Source of the DNA: Candidatus Zixiibacteriota bacterium | Lineage (GTDB): Bacteria; Zixibacteria; MSB-5A5; GN15; FEB-12 | Assembly (NCBI GenBank): GCA_023132995.1 | Contig: JAGLXI010000050.1 | Coordinates: forward strand, 1 to 7,328 | Reading direction: 5' to 3' | DNA: 7,328 nt | Shown: positions 1-5,286 of the stretch, piece by piece | Layout of the letters: each line of letters opens with the position of its first letter | How positions within the stretch are numbered: position 1 is the stretch's first letter | The notes under the pieces: model-generated | What the model was told of the DNA's origin: nothing | What the model saw: only the letters and a program-made list of their open reading frames with translations | Databases searched by the model: none | Made by a program: the position numbers and the translations under genes

Positions 1-1009
1 CGCCCGCACCGTAGGCCATCTCACCATGTGTCAGCGTCGGGCCGTCCTCGACCACCAGCACCTTCTTGCCCCTGATCAACTCCGGGCGGGCGACCTCAAG
101 TGGTGAGGCAGCATTTATCACGATGGCGTCGGAGTTGTAGGCGGCCACGTTGCGGCGTACCTCAGCCACACCCTCCGGATCGGCCGAGTCAATCTTGTTT
201 ATCACGACCACGTCGGCCATCAGAAGGTTGTGCTGTCCGGGATAATAAGTCAACTCATGACCGGGCCGGTGCGGGTCAACCACAGTGATCAGCAGGTCCG
301 GCTGGTAGAACGACATATCGTTGTTACCGCCATCCCAGAGAATAACGTCGGCTTCCTTCTCGGCCTCGCGGACAATCATCTCATAGTCAACTCCGGCGTA
401 GACCGTAATCCCGCGCACGATATGCGGCTCGTATTCCTCGCGCTCCTCGATAGTACACTTGTGCTTGTCCAGATCACTGAGCTTCGCAAAGCGCTGGCAG
501 GCCTGTTTGGCCAGATCGCCGTAGGGCATAGGATGCCGAATAGCAACCACTTTCTTGCCCAGCTCCTGCAACACCTCCGCCACCCGGCGGGTGGTCTGCG
601 ATTTGCCACACCCGGTGCGAACGGCGCATACGGACACCACCGGTTTCGTTGATTTGATCATGGTCGGGGCGGCGCCCTCCATTGCGAAACGAGCTCCGGC
701 CGACATAACATAGGCACCCAACTCCATGACCCGCTGGTAGGGCACATCGGAATAAGAGAAGACCGCTTCCTCTACCGAGTGCTTCATGATGAGGTTGAGC
801 AGTTCCGATTCGTCGAAAATGGGAATGCCCTTGGGGTAGAGCTTTCCGGCCAGTGATGCCGGGTATTTTCGCCCATGAATGTCGGGAATCTGAGTGGCGG
901 TAAAGGCCACCACTTCCACATCCTTGTTGCCGCGATAGAGAGTGTTGAAATTATGAAAGTCGCGCCCGGCGGCGCCCATGATGATGATTTTCTTTCTTTT
1001 CTTTGCCAT
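1..1009 (-). CDS. Cyclic 2,3-diphosphoglycerate synthetase-like P-loop GTPase (COG2403-type), 5' part only
   Basis: The frame stays open for 336 codons from an ATG at 1009 to the window edge, so the C-terminal part is missing (family members are about 450 residues). ATG 1009 is preceded by GGAG at 1018-1021, 8 nt away. Residues 7-20 (KIIIMGAAGRDFHN) form an N-terminal Rossmann-like nucleotide-binding strand and loop typical of the family. Residues 130-137 (VRTGCGKS) form a P-loop, 224-230 (WDGGNND) a Walker B-like segment, and 271-274 (NKID) a GTPase G4 motif for guanine recognition. The founding archaeal enzyme closes 2,3-bisphosphoglycerate to its cyclic form using ATP; bacterial relatives are mostly uncharacterised, so the reaction here is unknown. 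The protein should be cytoplasmic, with no signal peptide or membrane segment visible. The aldehyde dehydrogenase lies 175 bp upstream on the same strand, too far to assume one operon. Family assignment is fairly secure; substrate is not. Confidence 0.82.
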   Translation of the reverse strand, partial: MAKKRKKIIIMGAAGRDFHNFNTLYRGNKDVEVVAFTATQIPDIHGRKYPASLAGKLYPKGIPIFDESELLNLIMKHSVEEAVFSYSDVPYQRVMELGAYVMSAGARFAMEGAAPTMIKSTKPVVSVCAVRTGCGKSQTTRRVAEVLQELGKKVVAIRHPMPYGDLAKQACQRFAKLSDLDKHKCTIEEREEYEPHIVRGITVYAGVDYEMIVREAEKEADVILWDGGNNDMSFYQPDLLITVVDPHRPGHELTYYPGQHNLLMADVVVINKIDSADPEGVAEVRRNVAAYNSDAIVINAASPLEVARPELIRGKKVLVVEDGPTLTHGEMAYGAG

Positions 1010-1184
1010 CGATATATCTCCAGGTTGTCGTGTTCCAGTCAGTTTTCTACGTATCACATATCCCGGTGGCGGCTTCCCGGTTGGTAAACCTCGCCACGAG
1101 CGGGATTGCTTCGCCTCTCAGTATTTAGCTGTAGCTCCTGACATTACTTCGCAAAGTGTTTTGCATACTCACCCGATCACAATA
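1010..1184. other. Intergenic region between aldehyde dehydrogenase and GTPase genes
   Basis: This 175-bp gap holds the GTPase ribosome-binding site. I see no convincing sigma70 promoter, intrinsic terminator or small gene in it. There are short GC-rich inverted matches (CTCG-CCA-CGAG, and CCGG boxes around 1063-1081) but no U-rich tail following them. Confidence 0.5.
1018..1021 (-). promoter_or_regulatory. Ribosome-binding site of the GTPase gene
   Basis: CTGGAG reads towards the ATG at 1009, with GGAG at 1018-1021 and an 8-nt spacer. It fixes the start just before the basic stretch MAKKRKK rather than at the later in-frame ATG of residue 11, which would cut into the first beta strand. Confidence 0.6.
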
Positions 1185-2678
1185 CTACTGGTTGTCAATC
1201 TGCGCCCTCTGCAGGCTACCCGAGAAGTCCACATAGACCGATTTCCACTCACTGAAGACATCCAGAGCCGCCGTTGACGCCTCGCGGTGACCGTTGCCGG
1301 TCTCCTTGGTTCCGCCAAACGGCAGGTGGGTCTCGGCCCCGATCGTGGGAGCGTTCACGTAGAAGATGCCGGTGTATACATCGCGCATGGCGGTGTATGC
1401 CTTGTTGATATCGCGGGTATAGATTGATGCCGAAAGACCATAGGAGGTATCGTTGGCCATCTTTATCGCCTCGGCCAGGTCGTTGCACACGGCAATGCCC
1501 AGCACCGGCCCGAATATCTCCTCGCGCCAGATACGCATCGACTGCGTCACCTCACCGAAGATAGTCGGCTGAACGAAGAAGCCCTTGTCGTAGTCGCCGC
1601 CGGTCAGTCTCTCGCCGCCGGTGACGAGTTTGGCTCCGTCCTTTTTGCCTATCTCAATGTAGCTCAGCACAGTGTCAAGTTGCCCCTGGTTGATGCAGGG
1701 ACCCATTTCGATCGACGCGTCGAGGCCGTTGCCGACCTTGAGAGAGCGAGCGCGTTCTATCATCATCGAAGTGAACTTGCCCACAATGTCCTTGTGGCAA
1801 ACGATGCGGCTGGTGGCTGTGCAACGCTGGCCGGTAGTGCCAAAGGCACCCCACAGCGCGCCGTGCACTGCCAGGTCGAGATCGGCGTCGTCCATTACTA
1901 TTTGCACGTTCTTGCCGCCCATTTCCAGGCTACAGTGTTTGAAATCGGTGGCACAAGCCTGGGATATCTTGCGCCCCACCTCGGTGGAACCGGTAAACGA
2001 CACCACGCGAACAGCAGGGTTATTTATGAGCGGATCTCCCAGTGCAGAGCCGGAACCGGTCACCATGTTAACGACACCGGGAGGAATTCCCTCTTCGTGG
2101 CATACCTGAATAAGGTTGGCTACCGAAAGAGGGGTCTCGGTGGCGGGCTTGATGACAACTGTGTTCCCGCATATGAGAGCAGGCATCATTTTCCACGACG
2201 GTATCGCCATCGGGAAGTTCCATGGAGTAATAAACGAGCAGACGCCGAGCGGCTGACGGATAGTCATGTCGAACTTGTTGAGCATCTCCGAGGGCGTCGT
2301 CATCCCGAACAGGCGTCGCCCCTCACCTGCCATGTAGAAAGTCATGTCAATCGCTTCCTGGGTATCGCCGCGCGTTTCGTTGATGACCTTGCCCATCTCG
2401 CGGGTCATCTGCTGCGACAAACTCTCTTTATCGGCCAGCAGCCGCTGAGCAATTTTGTAGAGGATCTCACCCCTCTTGGGAGCAGGGTAAAGCCGCCATT
2501 TCTTGTAAGCCTCGGAGGCCGCATCGACAGCCATCTTGACGTCGGCGGCGTTGGATTTCTGAAAAACACCGACGACTTCATTCTTGTCGGCCGGGTTCCG
2601 GTTCTCATAGGTCTGACCGGATTTGGATTGTACCCACTCACCGTTAATAAAGTTCTTAAAGACCTTGGAATCGCTCAT
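1185..2678 (-). CDS. NAD(P)-dependent aldehyde dehydrogenase (ALDH superfamily, semialdehyde dehydrogenase-like)
   Basis: A complete 497-residue ALDH, the usual length for the superfamily, oxidising an aldehyde to its carboxylate in the cytoplasm. The catalytic set is intact: Asn154 in TPWNF, Glu252 in LEMGGKN, nucleophile Cys286 in TGQRC, and Glu387 in EEIFGP. The cofactor side has Lys177 in IKPA and the glycine turn FTGSTEVG at 228-235. Thr180 sits where NAD-specific members usually carry Glu, so NADP use is possible (inference). The tail VNAPTIGAETHLPFGGTK...GNGHREAS (441-468) and the end EWKSVYVDFSG...QRAQID resemble a bacterial/archaeal group annotated as succinate- or 2-oxoglutarate-semialdehyde dehydrogenase, but the substrate cannot be read from sequence. 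The ATG at 2678 has GGGAG 6 nt upstream (2685-2689). It is monocistronic as far as seen, with its own promoter and a CRP-type site in the leader. Confidence 0.95.
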   Translation of the reverse strand: MSDSKVFKNFINGEWVQSKSGQTYENRNPADKNEVVGVFQKSNAADVKMAVDAASEAYKKWRLYPAPKRGEILYKIAQRLLADKESLSQQMTREMGKVINETRGDTQEAIDMTFYMAGEGRRLFGMTTPSEMLNKFDMTIRQPLGVCSFITPWNFPMAIPSWKMMPALICGNTVVIKPATETPLSVANLIQVCHEEGIPPGVVNMVTGSGSALGDPLINNPAVRVVSFTGSTEVGRKISQACATDFKHCSLEMGGKNVQIVMDDADLDLAVHGALWGAFGTTGQRCTATSRIVCHKDIVGKFTSMMIERARSLKVGNGLDASIEMGPCINQGQLDTVLSYIEIGKKDGAKLVTGGERLTGGDYDKGFFVQPTIFGEVTQSMRIWREEIFGPVLGIAVCNDLAEAIKMANDTSYGLSASIYTRDINKAYTAMRDVYTGIFYVNAPTIGAETHLPFGGTKETGNGHREASTAALDVFSEWKSVYVDFSGSLQRAQIDNQ

Positions 2679-2684
2679 CGTTTA

Positions 2685-2689
2685 CTCCC
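2685..2689 (-). promoter_or_regulatory. Ribosome-binding site of the aldehyde dehydrogenase
   Basis: GGGAG, within AGGGAGT at 2684-2690, lies 6 nt before the ATG at 2678 and decides this start. Confidence 0.7.
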
Positions 2690-2738
2690 TTAACACCAGT
2701 TCTTTCATCATATTCGCGGGTTCGGAAGCGATCTCGAT

Positions 2739-2754
2739 TGTGAATAAATTCACA
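2739..2754. promoter_or_regulatory. CRP/FNR-family operator (perfect TGTGA-N6-TCACA palindrome)
   Basis: TGTGAATAAATTCACA is a perfect inverted repeat (TGTGAA / TTCACA around TAAA). It matches the core of the enterobacterial CRP consensus TGTGA-N6-TCACA. It lies between the predicted -10 box (2775-2780) and the start codon (2678) of the aldehyde dehydrogenase, centred about 20 nt downstream of the expected transcription start. A protein bound there would be expected to repress. The regulator is not in the window, and CRP-family proteins of distant phyla may prefer other sequences, so binding is inference. As RNA it could only form a 6-bp AT-rich hairpin. Confidence 0.55.
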
Positions 2755-2774
2755 CCTTCCAAACGCAATCGGAC

Positions 2775-2802
2775 AATATACGCCTTGTTATCTCTTTGTC
2801 AA
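2775..2802 (-). promoter_or_regulatory. Sigma70-type promoter of the aldehyde dehydrogenase
   Basis: Read on the minus strand there is a perfect -35 box TTGACA (2797-2802), a 16-bp spacer and the -10 box TATATT (2775-2780), one mismatch from TATAAT. Transcription would start near 2768 and leave a leader of about 90 nt before the ATG at 2678, long enough to hold the palindrome at 2739-2754. Confidence 0.65.
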
Positions 2803-2975
2803 CCGCTTTCGCCATAAGGAGGCAAGCTTTTCCGGCTTGCGGCACAAGGGATTACGGCGCTGCTGACCAACCTGCTTCAGACACGTCGACGTCCGACTTA
2901 CCGACCGTTTCGACGCGCCCCGACCAAGAACGGCCCTGGGTGCGGCCCGCAACCACAGTATTAGGTCAAAATCCT

Positions 2976-3005
2976 TTGTCATTTGGCCGGGTTCTGCGTT
3001 AATAT
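2976..3005 (+). promoter_or_regulatory. Putative sigma70-type promoter of the beta-barrel gene
   Basis: TTGTCA (2976-2981), an 18-bp spacer and TAATAT (3000-3005) are each close to the -35 and -10 consensus. Transcription would begin near 3012, about 20 nt before the ATG at 3033, leaving just enough room for the ribosome-binding site at 3022-3027. Confidence 0.45.
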
Positions 3006-3021
3006 AGTAGAGTCATTTGCC

Positions 3022-3027
3022 CTGGAG
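3022..3027 (+). promoter_or_regulatory. Ribosome-binding site of the beta-barrel gene
   Basis: CTGGAG lies 5 nt before the ATG at 3033. The in-frame stop TAA at 3000-3002 and the absence of any other start codon between them make 3033 the first possible start. Confidence 0.6.
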
Positions 3028-3032
3028 AACGA

Positions 3033-3650
3033 ATGCACGCCCTCCTGTTTTCAGCATTGTTGTCCCTGCCGTTGTACCCGGTCAATCCCATCAAGCAGGA
3101 CACGGTGAATTTTATGAATGCGCATTTCACGGCAGGATTCACCGGGCCGAACGGCATACTCTCCACCAGTGCCGAATTCACTACCCGGTATGAATTGATG
3201 GTGGTTTATCCACTGGTTGTGCGCGCCGCCGCCGAATACAAGATCGGTTCGGTCATTGACGGCCACTTTCCCGAAGGGCTGCTTCACGGGCCGACTGTCG
3301 CCGTGGAAGCGCTGTACTACCGGGGGACAAATCGGATGATGGGTTTCATCGGGTTTGGCCTGATATGGACGATGTACGATCTGAAGCTCTCGAGTTCGGC
3401 GGCCGACTCACTCCGAACCAATTTCAACGTGACTGAGGTCCGGCTCAAATCGGCTCCCGGCTATCGAATTATCATGGGGCTGCGATTTGGCCGGGTTTTC
3501 TCTCTGGAGATAAGCACCACCGACGTCCGCCCTGATTTCGTCTACCGACGCGCCTTAGGTGAAAACAGCTACGCCCTGCAGCATCAGGACGCACGCTTTC
3601 ATGATTTTCGTGTTTCATTCGGCTACCTGATTCCGCTGTGGGTCCGCTGA
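3033..3650 (+). CDS. Hypothetical protein, probable small outer-membrane beta-barrel
   Basis: I do not recognise a family for this 205-residue protein. The N-terminus (MHALLFSALLSLPLYP, residues 1-16) is hydrophobic and may be a signal peptide, although it lacks the usual Lys/Arg before the hydrophobic core. The rest has no long hydrophobic helix. It shows aromatic- and glycine-rich segments with alternating polarity, as in transmembrane beta strands: about 46-72 (EFTTRYELMVVYPLVV...), 87-119 (TVAVEALYYR...GFGLIWTMYDL), 142-161 (GYRIIMGLRFGRVFSLEIS) and a last strand at 190-205. The final segment ends WVR rather than with the aromatic residue favoured by BamA clients. The gene stands alone between a divergent and a convergent neighbour, with its own promoter and ribosome-binding site, so its context gives no function. 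The coding frame is well supported; the barrel assignment is inference. Confidence 0.7.
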   Translation: MHALLFSALLSLPLYPVNPIKQDTVNFMNAHFTAGFTGPNGILSTSAEFTTRYELMVVYPLVVRAAAEYKIGSVIDGHFPEGLLHGPTVAVEALYYRGTNRMMGFIGFGLIWTMYDLKLSSSAADSLRTNFNVTEVRLKSAPGYRIIMGLRFGRVFSLEISTTDVRPDFVYRRALGENSYALQHQDARFHDFRVSFGYLIPLWVR

Positions 3651-3811
3651 CAACTATCTACAACAACCCGCGACCCGGCGTCGAGCTCGAGTTCGCACGC
3701 TGCCGCTTATCAGGCCTGGCAGACTGTTGAAAAAGCGTTTTGTGGTGCTCGGAAGCCGCCGGATTCGTCATGCCCGCGCACGGGCGAACCTACCCCTCGA
3801 ATCCAAGATGG

Positions 3812-3832
3812 ATTCCGGGTCAAGCCCGGAAT
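3812..3832. repeat. Perfect hairpin inside the MITE-like element
   Basis: ATTCCGGG (3812-3819), loop TCAAG, CCCGGAAT (3825-3832). The arms pair perfectly over 8 bp. It lies between the 3' ends of two convergent genes and could slow transcription from either side, but no run of T follows it on either strand. Confidence 0.6.
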
Positions 3833-3841
3833 GACCCATAG

Positions 3842-3861
3842 AGTGACGACGTCACTGTTTT
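3842..3861 (+). terminator. Possible weak intrinsic terminator of the beta-barrel gene
   Basis: AGTGAC (3842-3847), loop GAC, GTCACT (3851-3856), then GTTTT. The 6-bp stem followed by four T fits a weak plus-strand terminator. It lies about 190 bp beyond the stop codon and is short, so the call is tentative. Confidence 0.25.
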
Positions 3862-3913
3862 GCATTCTATTCCGAGTTTATCAACAAGTTGCCTGAATGC
3901 ACTCGGGAGGTGA

Positions 3914-5050
3914 TCAAACTGAAGGATGGCCCCGGTAACGACTGAGGAACTCCTCGCGAAAGACAGCGAATCGATTTTCCTCGATAGCTTTCCTGATGTT
4001 TCTCATCAGGTTCTGGTAGAAGTAACTCGAGTGGTATGACGCCAGCACCATCCCCGTTATCTCGGACTGGTTGTACAGATGCCGTATGTAAGCCCTGCTG
4101 TAACGCCGGCAGACCTTGCAGTCACAGTGCGGATCGAGAGGTCGATTATCGTCGGCGTAGTCGGCGTTACGGTAAGTAACCTGGCCGATCGAGGTGAACA
4201 CATTGCCGGTGCGGGCATTGCGCGTCGGCAGGACGCAGTCGAACATGTCCACGCCGTGAGAGACAGCCATCAGGATATCTTCGGGGTAGCCGACCCCCAT
4301 CAGGTAGCGCGGTCTGTCGGCGGGCAGGTATTCAATCGTATGCGCCAGCATATCCTCCATCTCCCCCTTGCTCTCACCCACAGAAAGTCCGCCAATGGCG
4401 TTACCCGGGAAGTCCAACGACACAATCTGCTCTGCCGACTGCGTGCGCAGGTCCTTGTATGTCGAGCCCTGCACAATCCCGAACAGGCAGGCGCCGGTTT
4501 TGTTTTCGTCCGAAAGGGTATCGTGAACCGTGAGACATTTCTGCGCCCACTCATAGGTGCGACGGACGCCTGTGGCTGCGAGTTCCCTGTCGGCAGGGTA
4601 GGGCACGCACTGGTCAAAAGCCATAATGATATCGGCGCCGATAGCGTGCTGGATTTCCGTCACTTTCTCAGGGGTGAACATGTGCGTGGAGCCATCATGG
4701 TGCGAACGGAACTGAACGCCGTCGTCAGTGACTTTCAGGTTATCCCGGAGGGAGAATATCTGGTAGCCGCCACTGTCGGTGAGGGTAGGATTGTTCCAGC
4801 CGTTGAAACGGGCCAATCCTCCCTGGGCACGTACGATCTCATGGCCCGGCCGCAGGTAGAGGTGGTAAGTGTTGCCAAGGATGATTTCCGCCCCGCACTG
4901 TTCGAGGTCCTCGGCCGTCAGTGCTTTGACAGCGCCGGAGGTTCCGACCGGCATGAAGGCGGGTGTCTCGAACGTACCGTGCGGTGTCGTCACCTCGCCG
5001 CGTCTGGCCCTGCCGTCGGTGGTGGTGGGGTTGTAGATCGGGTTAGTCAT
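3914..5050 (-). CDS. tgt: Queuine tRNA-ribosyltransferase (tRNA-guanine transglycosylase)
   Basis: A complete 378-residue Tgt, the normal bacterial length. It swaps guanine-34 of GUN-anticodon tRNAs (Asp, Asn, His, Tyr) for preQ1, the committed step of queuosine formation, in the cytoplasm. Asp92 in TDSGGYQIFS is the general acid/base and Asp271 in FDCVLPTRNAR the nucleophile. Substrate-binding Asp146 (FDQC), Gln194 (GIVQG), Gly221 (IGGLSVGE) and Glu226 are all present. The zinc site is Cys309, Cys311, Cys314 and His340, at the spacing known from bacterial enzymes. Two small departures from the usual text are Gln147 (normally Glu in FDEC) and Ser196 (normally Gly in GIVQGG). The ATG at 5050 has AGGTGG 10 nt upstream, inside a repeat unit. 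No queA, yajC or secDF neighbour is seen. The gene lies 236 bp after mlaF on the same strand. Confidence 0.97.
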   Translation of the reverse strand: MTNPIYNPTTTDGRARRGEVTTPHGTFETPAFMPVGTSGAVKALTAEDLEQCGAEIILGNTYHLYLRPGHEIVRAQGGLARFNGWNNPTLTDSGGYQIFSLRDNLKVTDDGVQFRSHHDGSTHMFTPEKVTEIQHAIGADIIMAFDQCVPYPADRELAATGVRRTYEWAQKCLTVHDTLSDENKTGACLFGIVQGSTYKDLRTQSAEQIVSLDFPGNAIGGLSVGESKGEMEDMLAHTIEYLPADRPRYLMGVGYPEDILMAVSHGVDMFDCVLPTRNARTGNVFTSIGQVTYRNADYADDNRPLDPHCDCKVCRRYSRAYIRHLYNQSEITGMVLASYHSSYFYQNLMRNIRKAIEENRFAVFREEFLSRYRGHPSV

Positions 5051-5053
5051 ATA

Positions 5054-5074
5054 CTCGTACCCACCTGTCGCTGC
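5054..5074. repeat. 21-bp direct repeat, copy 1
   Basis: It begins CTCGTACCCACC and is identical over 21 bp to 5182-5202, 128 bp away. Similarity fades a few bases after the end (ACTTC here, GCTTT in the other copy). It covers the upstream region of tgt. Confidence 0.9.
5061..5066 (-). promoter_or_regulatory. Probable ribosome-binding site of tgt, lying in a repeat
   Basis: AGGTGG, one mismatch from AGGAGG, lies 10 nt before the ATG at 5050. It falls inside the copy at 5054-5074 of a 21-bp repeat, so the repeat seems to provide the translation signal of tgt. Confidence 0.5.
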
Positions 5075-5075
5075 A

Positions 5076-5112
5076 CTTCATCAGCCGATGCGGATGGGAT
5101 CGACGGCGTTGC
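5076..5112. repeat. Degenerate copy of the 3' end of mlaF
   Basis: This stretch matches 5282-5318 at 32 of 37 positions, and that second stretch is the last codons and stop of mlaF. Read on the minus strand in the mlaF frame this copy gives NAVDPIRIG-stop, against SAAGPIRSG-stop in the gene. The gene's version continues the usual end of MlaF proteins, so the intergenic copy looks like the derived one. It has no coding frame of its own upstream. Confidence 0.65.
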
Positions 5113-5117
5113 TCGTC

Positions 5118-5137
5118 ATTACCGCGAACGCGGGAAT
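5118..5137. repeat. Short inverted repeat of the GTCATT-CCGCG type
   Basis: ATTACCGCG (5118-5126), spacer AA, CGCGGGAAT (5129-5137): 9-bp arms with one mismatch, preceded by GTC. It resembles the GTCATGCCCGCG start of the repeat at 3767, which suggests that both belong to one dispersed intergenic repeat family. Confidence 0.6.
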
Positions 5138-5181
5138 CCAGTCTTGGGATTTCGTAGGTCAACCTCCTCGTCGTCCTGACT

Positions 5182-5202
5182 CTCGTACCCACCTGTCGCT
5201 GC
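5182..5202. repeat. 21-bp direct repeat, copy 2, with hairpin
   Basis: Identical to 5054-5074. In this copy CCCACCT (5188-5194) can pair perfectly with AGGTGGG (5208-5214), so the unit forms a 7-bp stem which the first copy lacks. No gene starts directly beside it. Confidence 0.85.
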
Positions 5203-5286
5203 GCTTTAGGTGGGATACCAGCGTTGCCGGTCTTTCGCGCTGCGCATTGCCACCGGTGCTCCTGAGCTTGTAGGTATCGCCCTTCA

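Larger units (their letters stand above)
2679..3032. other. Divergent intergenic region (354 bp)
   Basis: The region holds the aldehyde dehydrogenase promoter, leader and operator on the left and the promoter of the plus-strand gene on the right. The middle (about 2811-2975) has no supported gene. It contains a hairpin with 6-bp arms GCAAGC/GCTTGC (2822-2827 and 2835-2840) and a 10-bp palindrome ACGTCGACGT (2883-2892). A 64-codon open frame on the minus strand (2788-2982) overlaps the promoter, has an Arg-rich low-information translation and is not called as a gene. The middle could be a dispersed intergenic repeat, which one window cannot show. Confidence 0.5.
3718..3893. mobile_element. MITE-like non-coding repeat element, about 176 bp
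   Basis: The stretch between the convergent gene ends begins GGCAGACTGTTGAAAAAG (3718-3735) and finishes with a sequence (3873-3893) whose reverse complement starts GGCAACTTGTTGATAAAC. The ends therefore form imperfect terminal inverted repeats with small indels. Inside are nested inverted repeats: GTCATGCC (3767-3774) against GGAATGAC (3828-3835) with one mismatch, GCCCG-CGCA-CGGGC near 3772-3785, and ATTCCGGG / CCCGGAAT (3812-3832). No coding potential is seen. Nested palindromes with GTCAT...ATGAC arms are common in dispersed bacterial intergenic repeats (known in general). Boundaries and mobility are inference, and I cannot see a target-site duplication. Confidence 0.45.

Noticed and set aside
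1193..1198. Perfect TTGACA on the minus strand at the end of the aldehyde dehydrogenase, as a promoter for the GTPase gene
   Set aside because: No -10-like hexamer lies 15-19 bp downstream (the sequence there is CGGGTG-like), and the match falls in the codons for Ile-Asp-Asn.
1680..2693. Long open frame (337 codons) on the plus strand
   Set aside because: It lies antisense to the aldehyde dehydrogenase, which has every catalytic motif. Its His/Arg-rich translation matches nothing I recognise and results from the codon bias of the true gene.
2788..2982. 64-codon open frame on the minus strand
   Set aside because: It covers the -35 box of the aldehyde dehydrogenase promoter, is rich in Arg, and shows no domain; I found no clear ribosome-binding site supporting it.
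3681..3690. Palindrome TCGAGCTCGA after the beta-barrel gene as a terminator
   Set aside because: A 10-bp palindrome without a loop or following T run cannot make a usual intrinsic terminator.
4079..5179. Long open frame (366 codons) on the plus strand
   Set aside because: Antisense to tgt, whose active-site and zinc residues are complete. The plus-strand translation has no recognisable domain.
5054..5202. Short direct repeats as a CRISPR array
   Set aside because: There are only two copies, 128 bp apart, with no regular spacers and no cas gene in the window.
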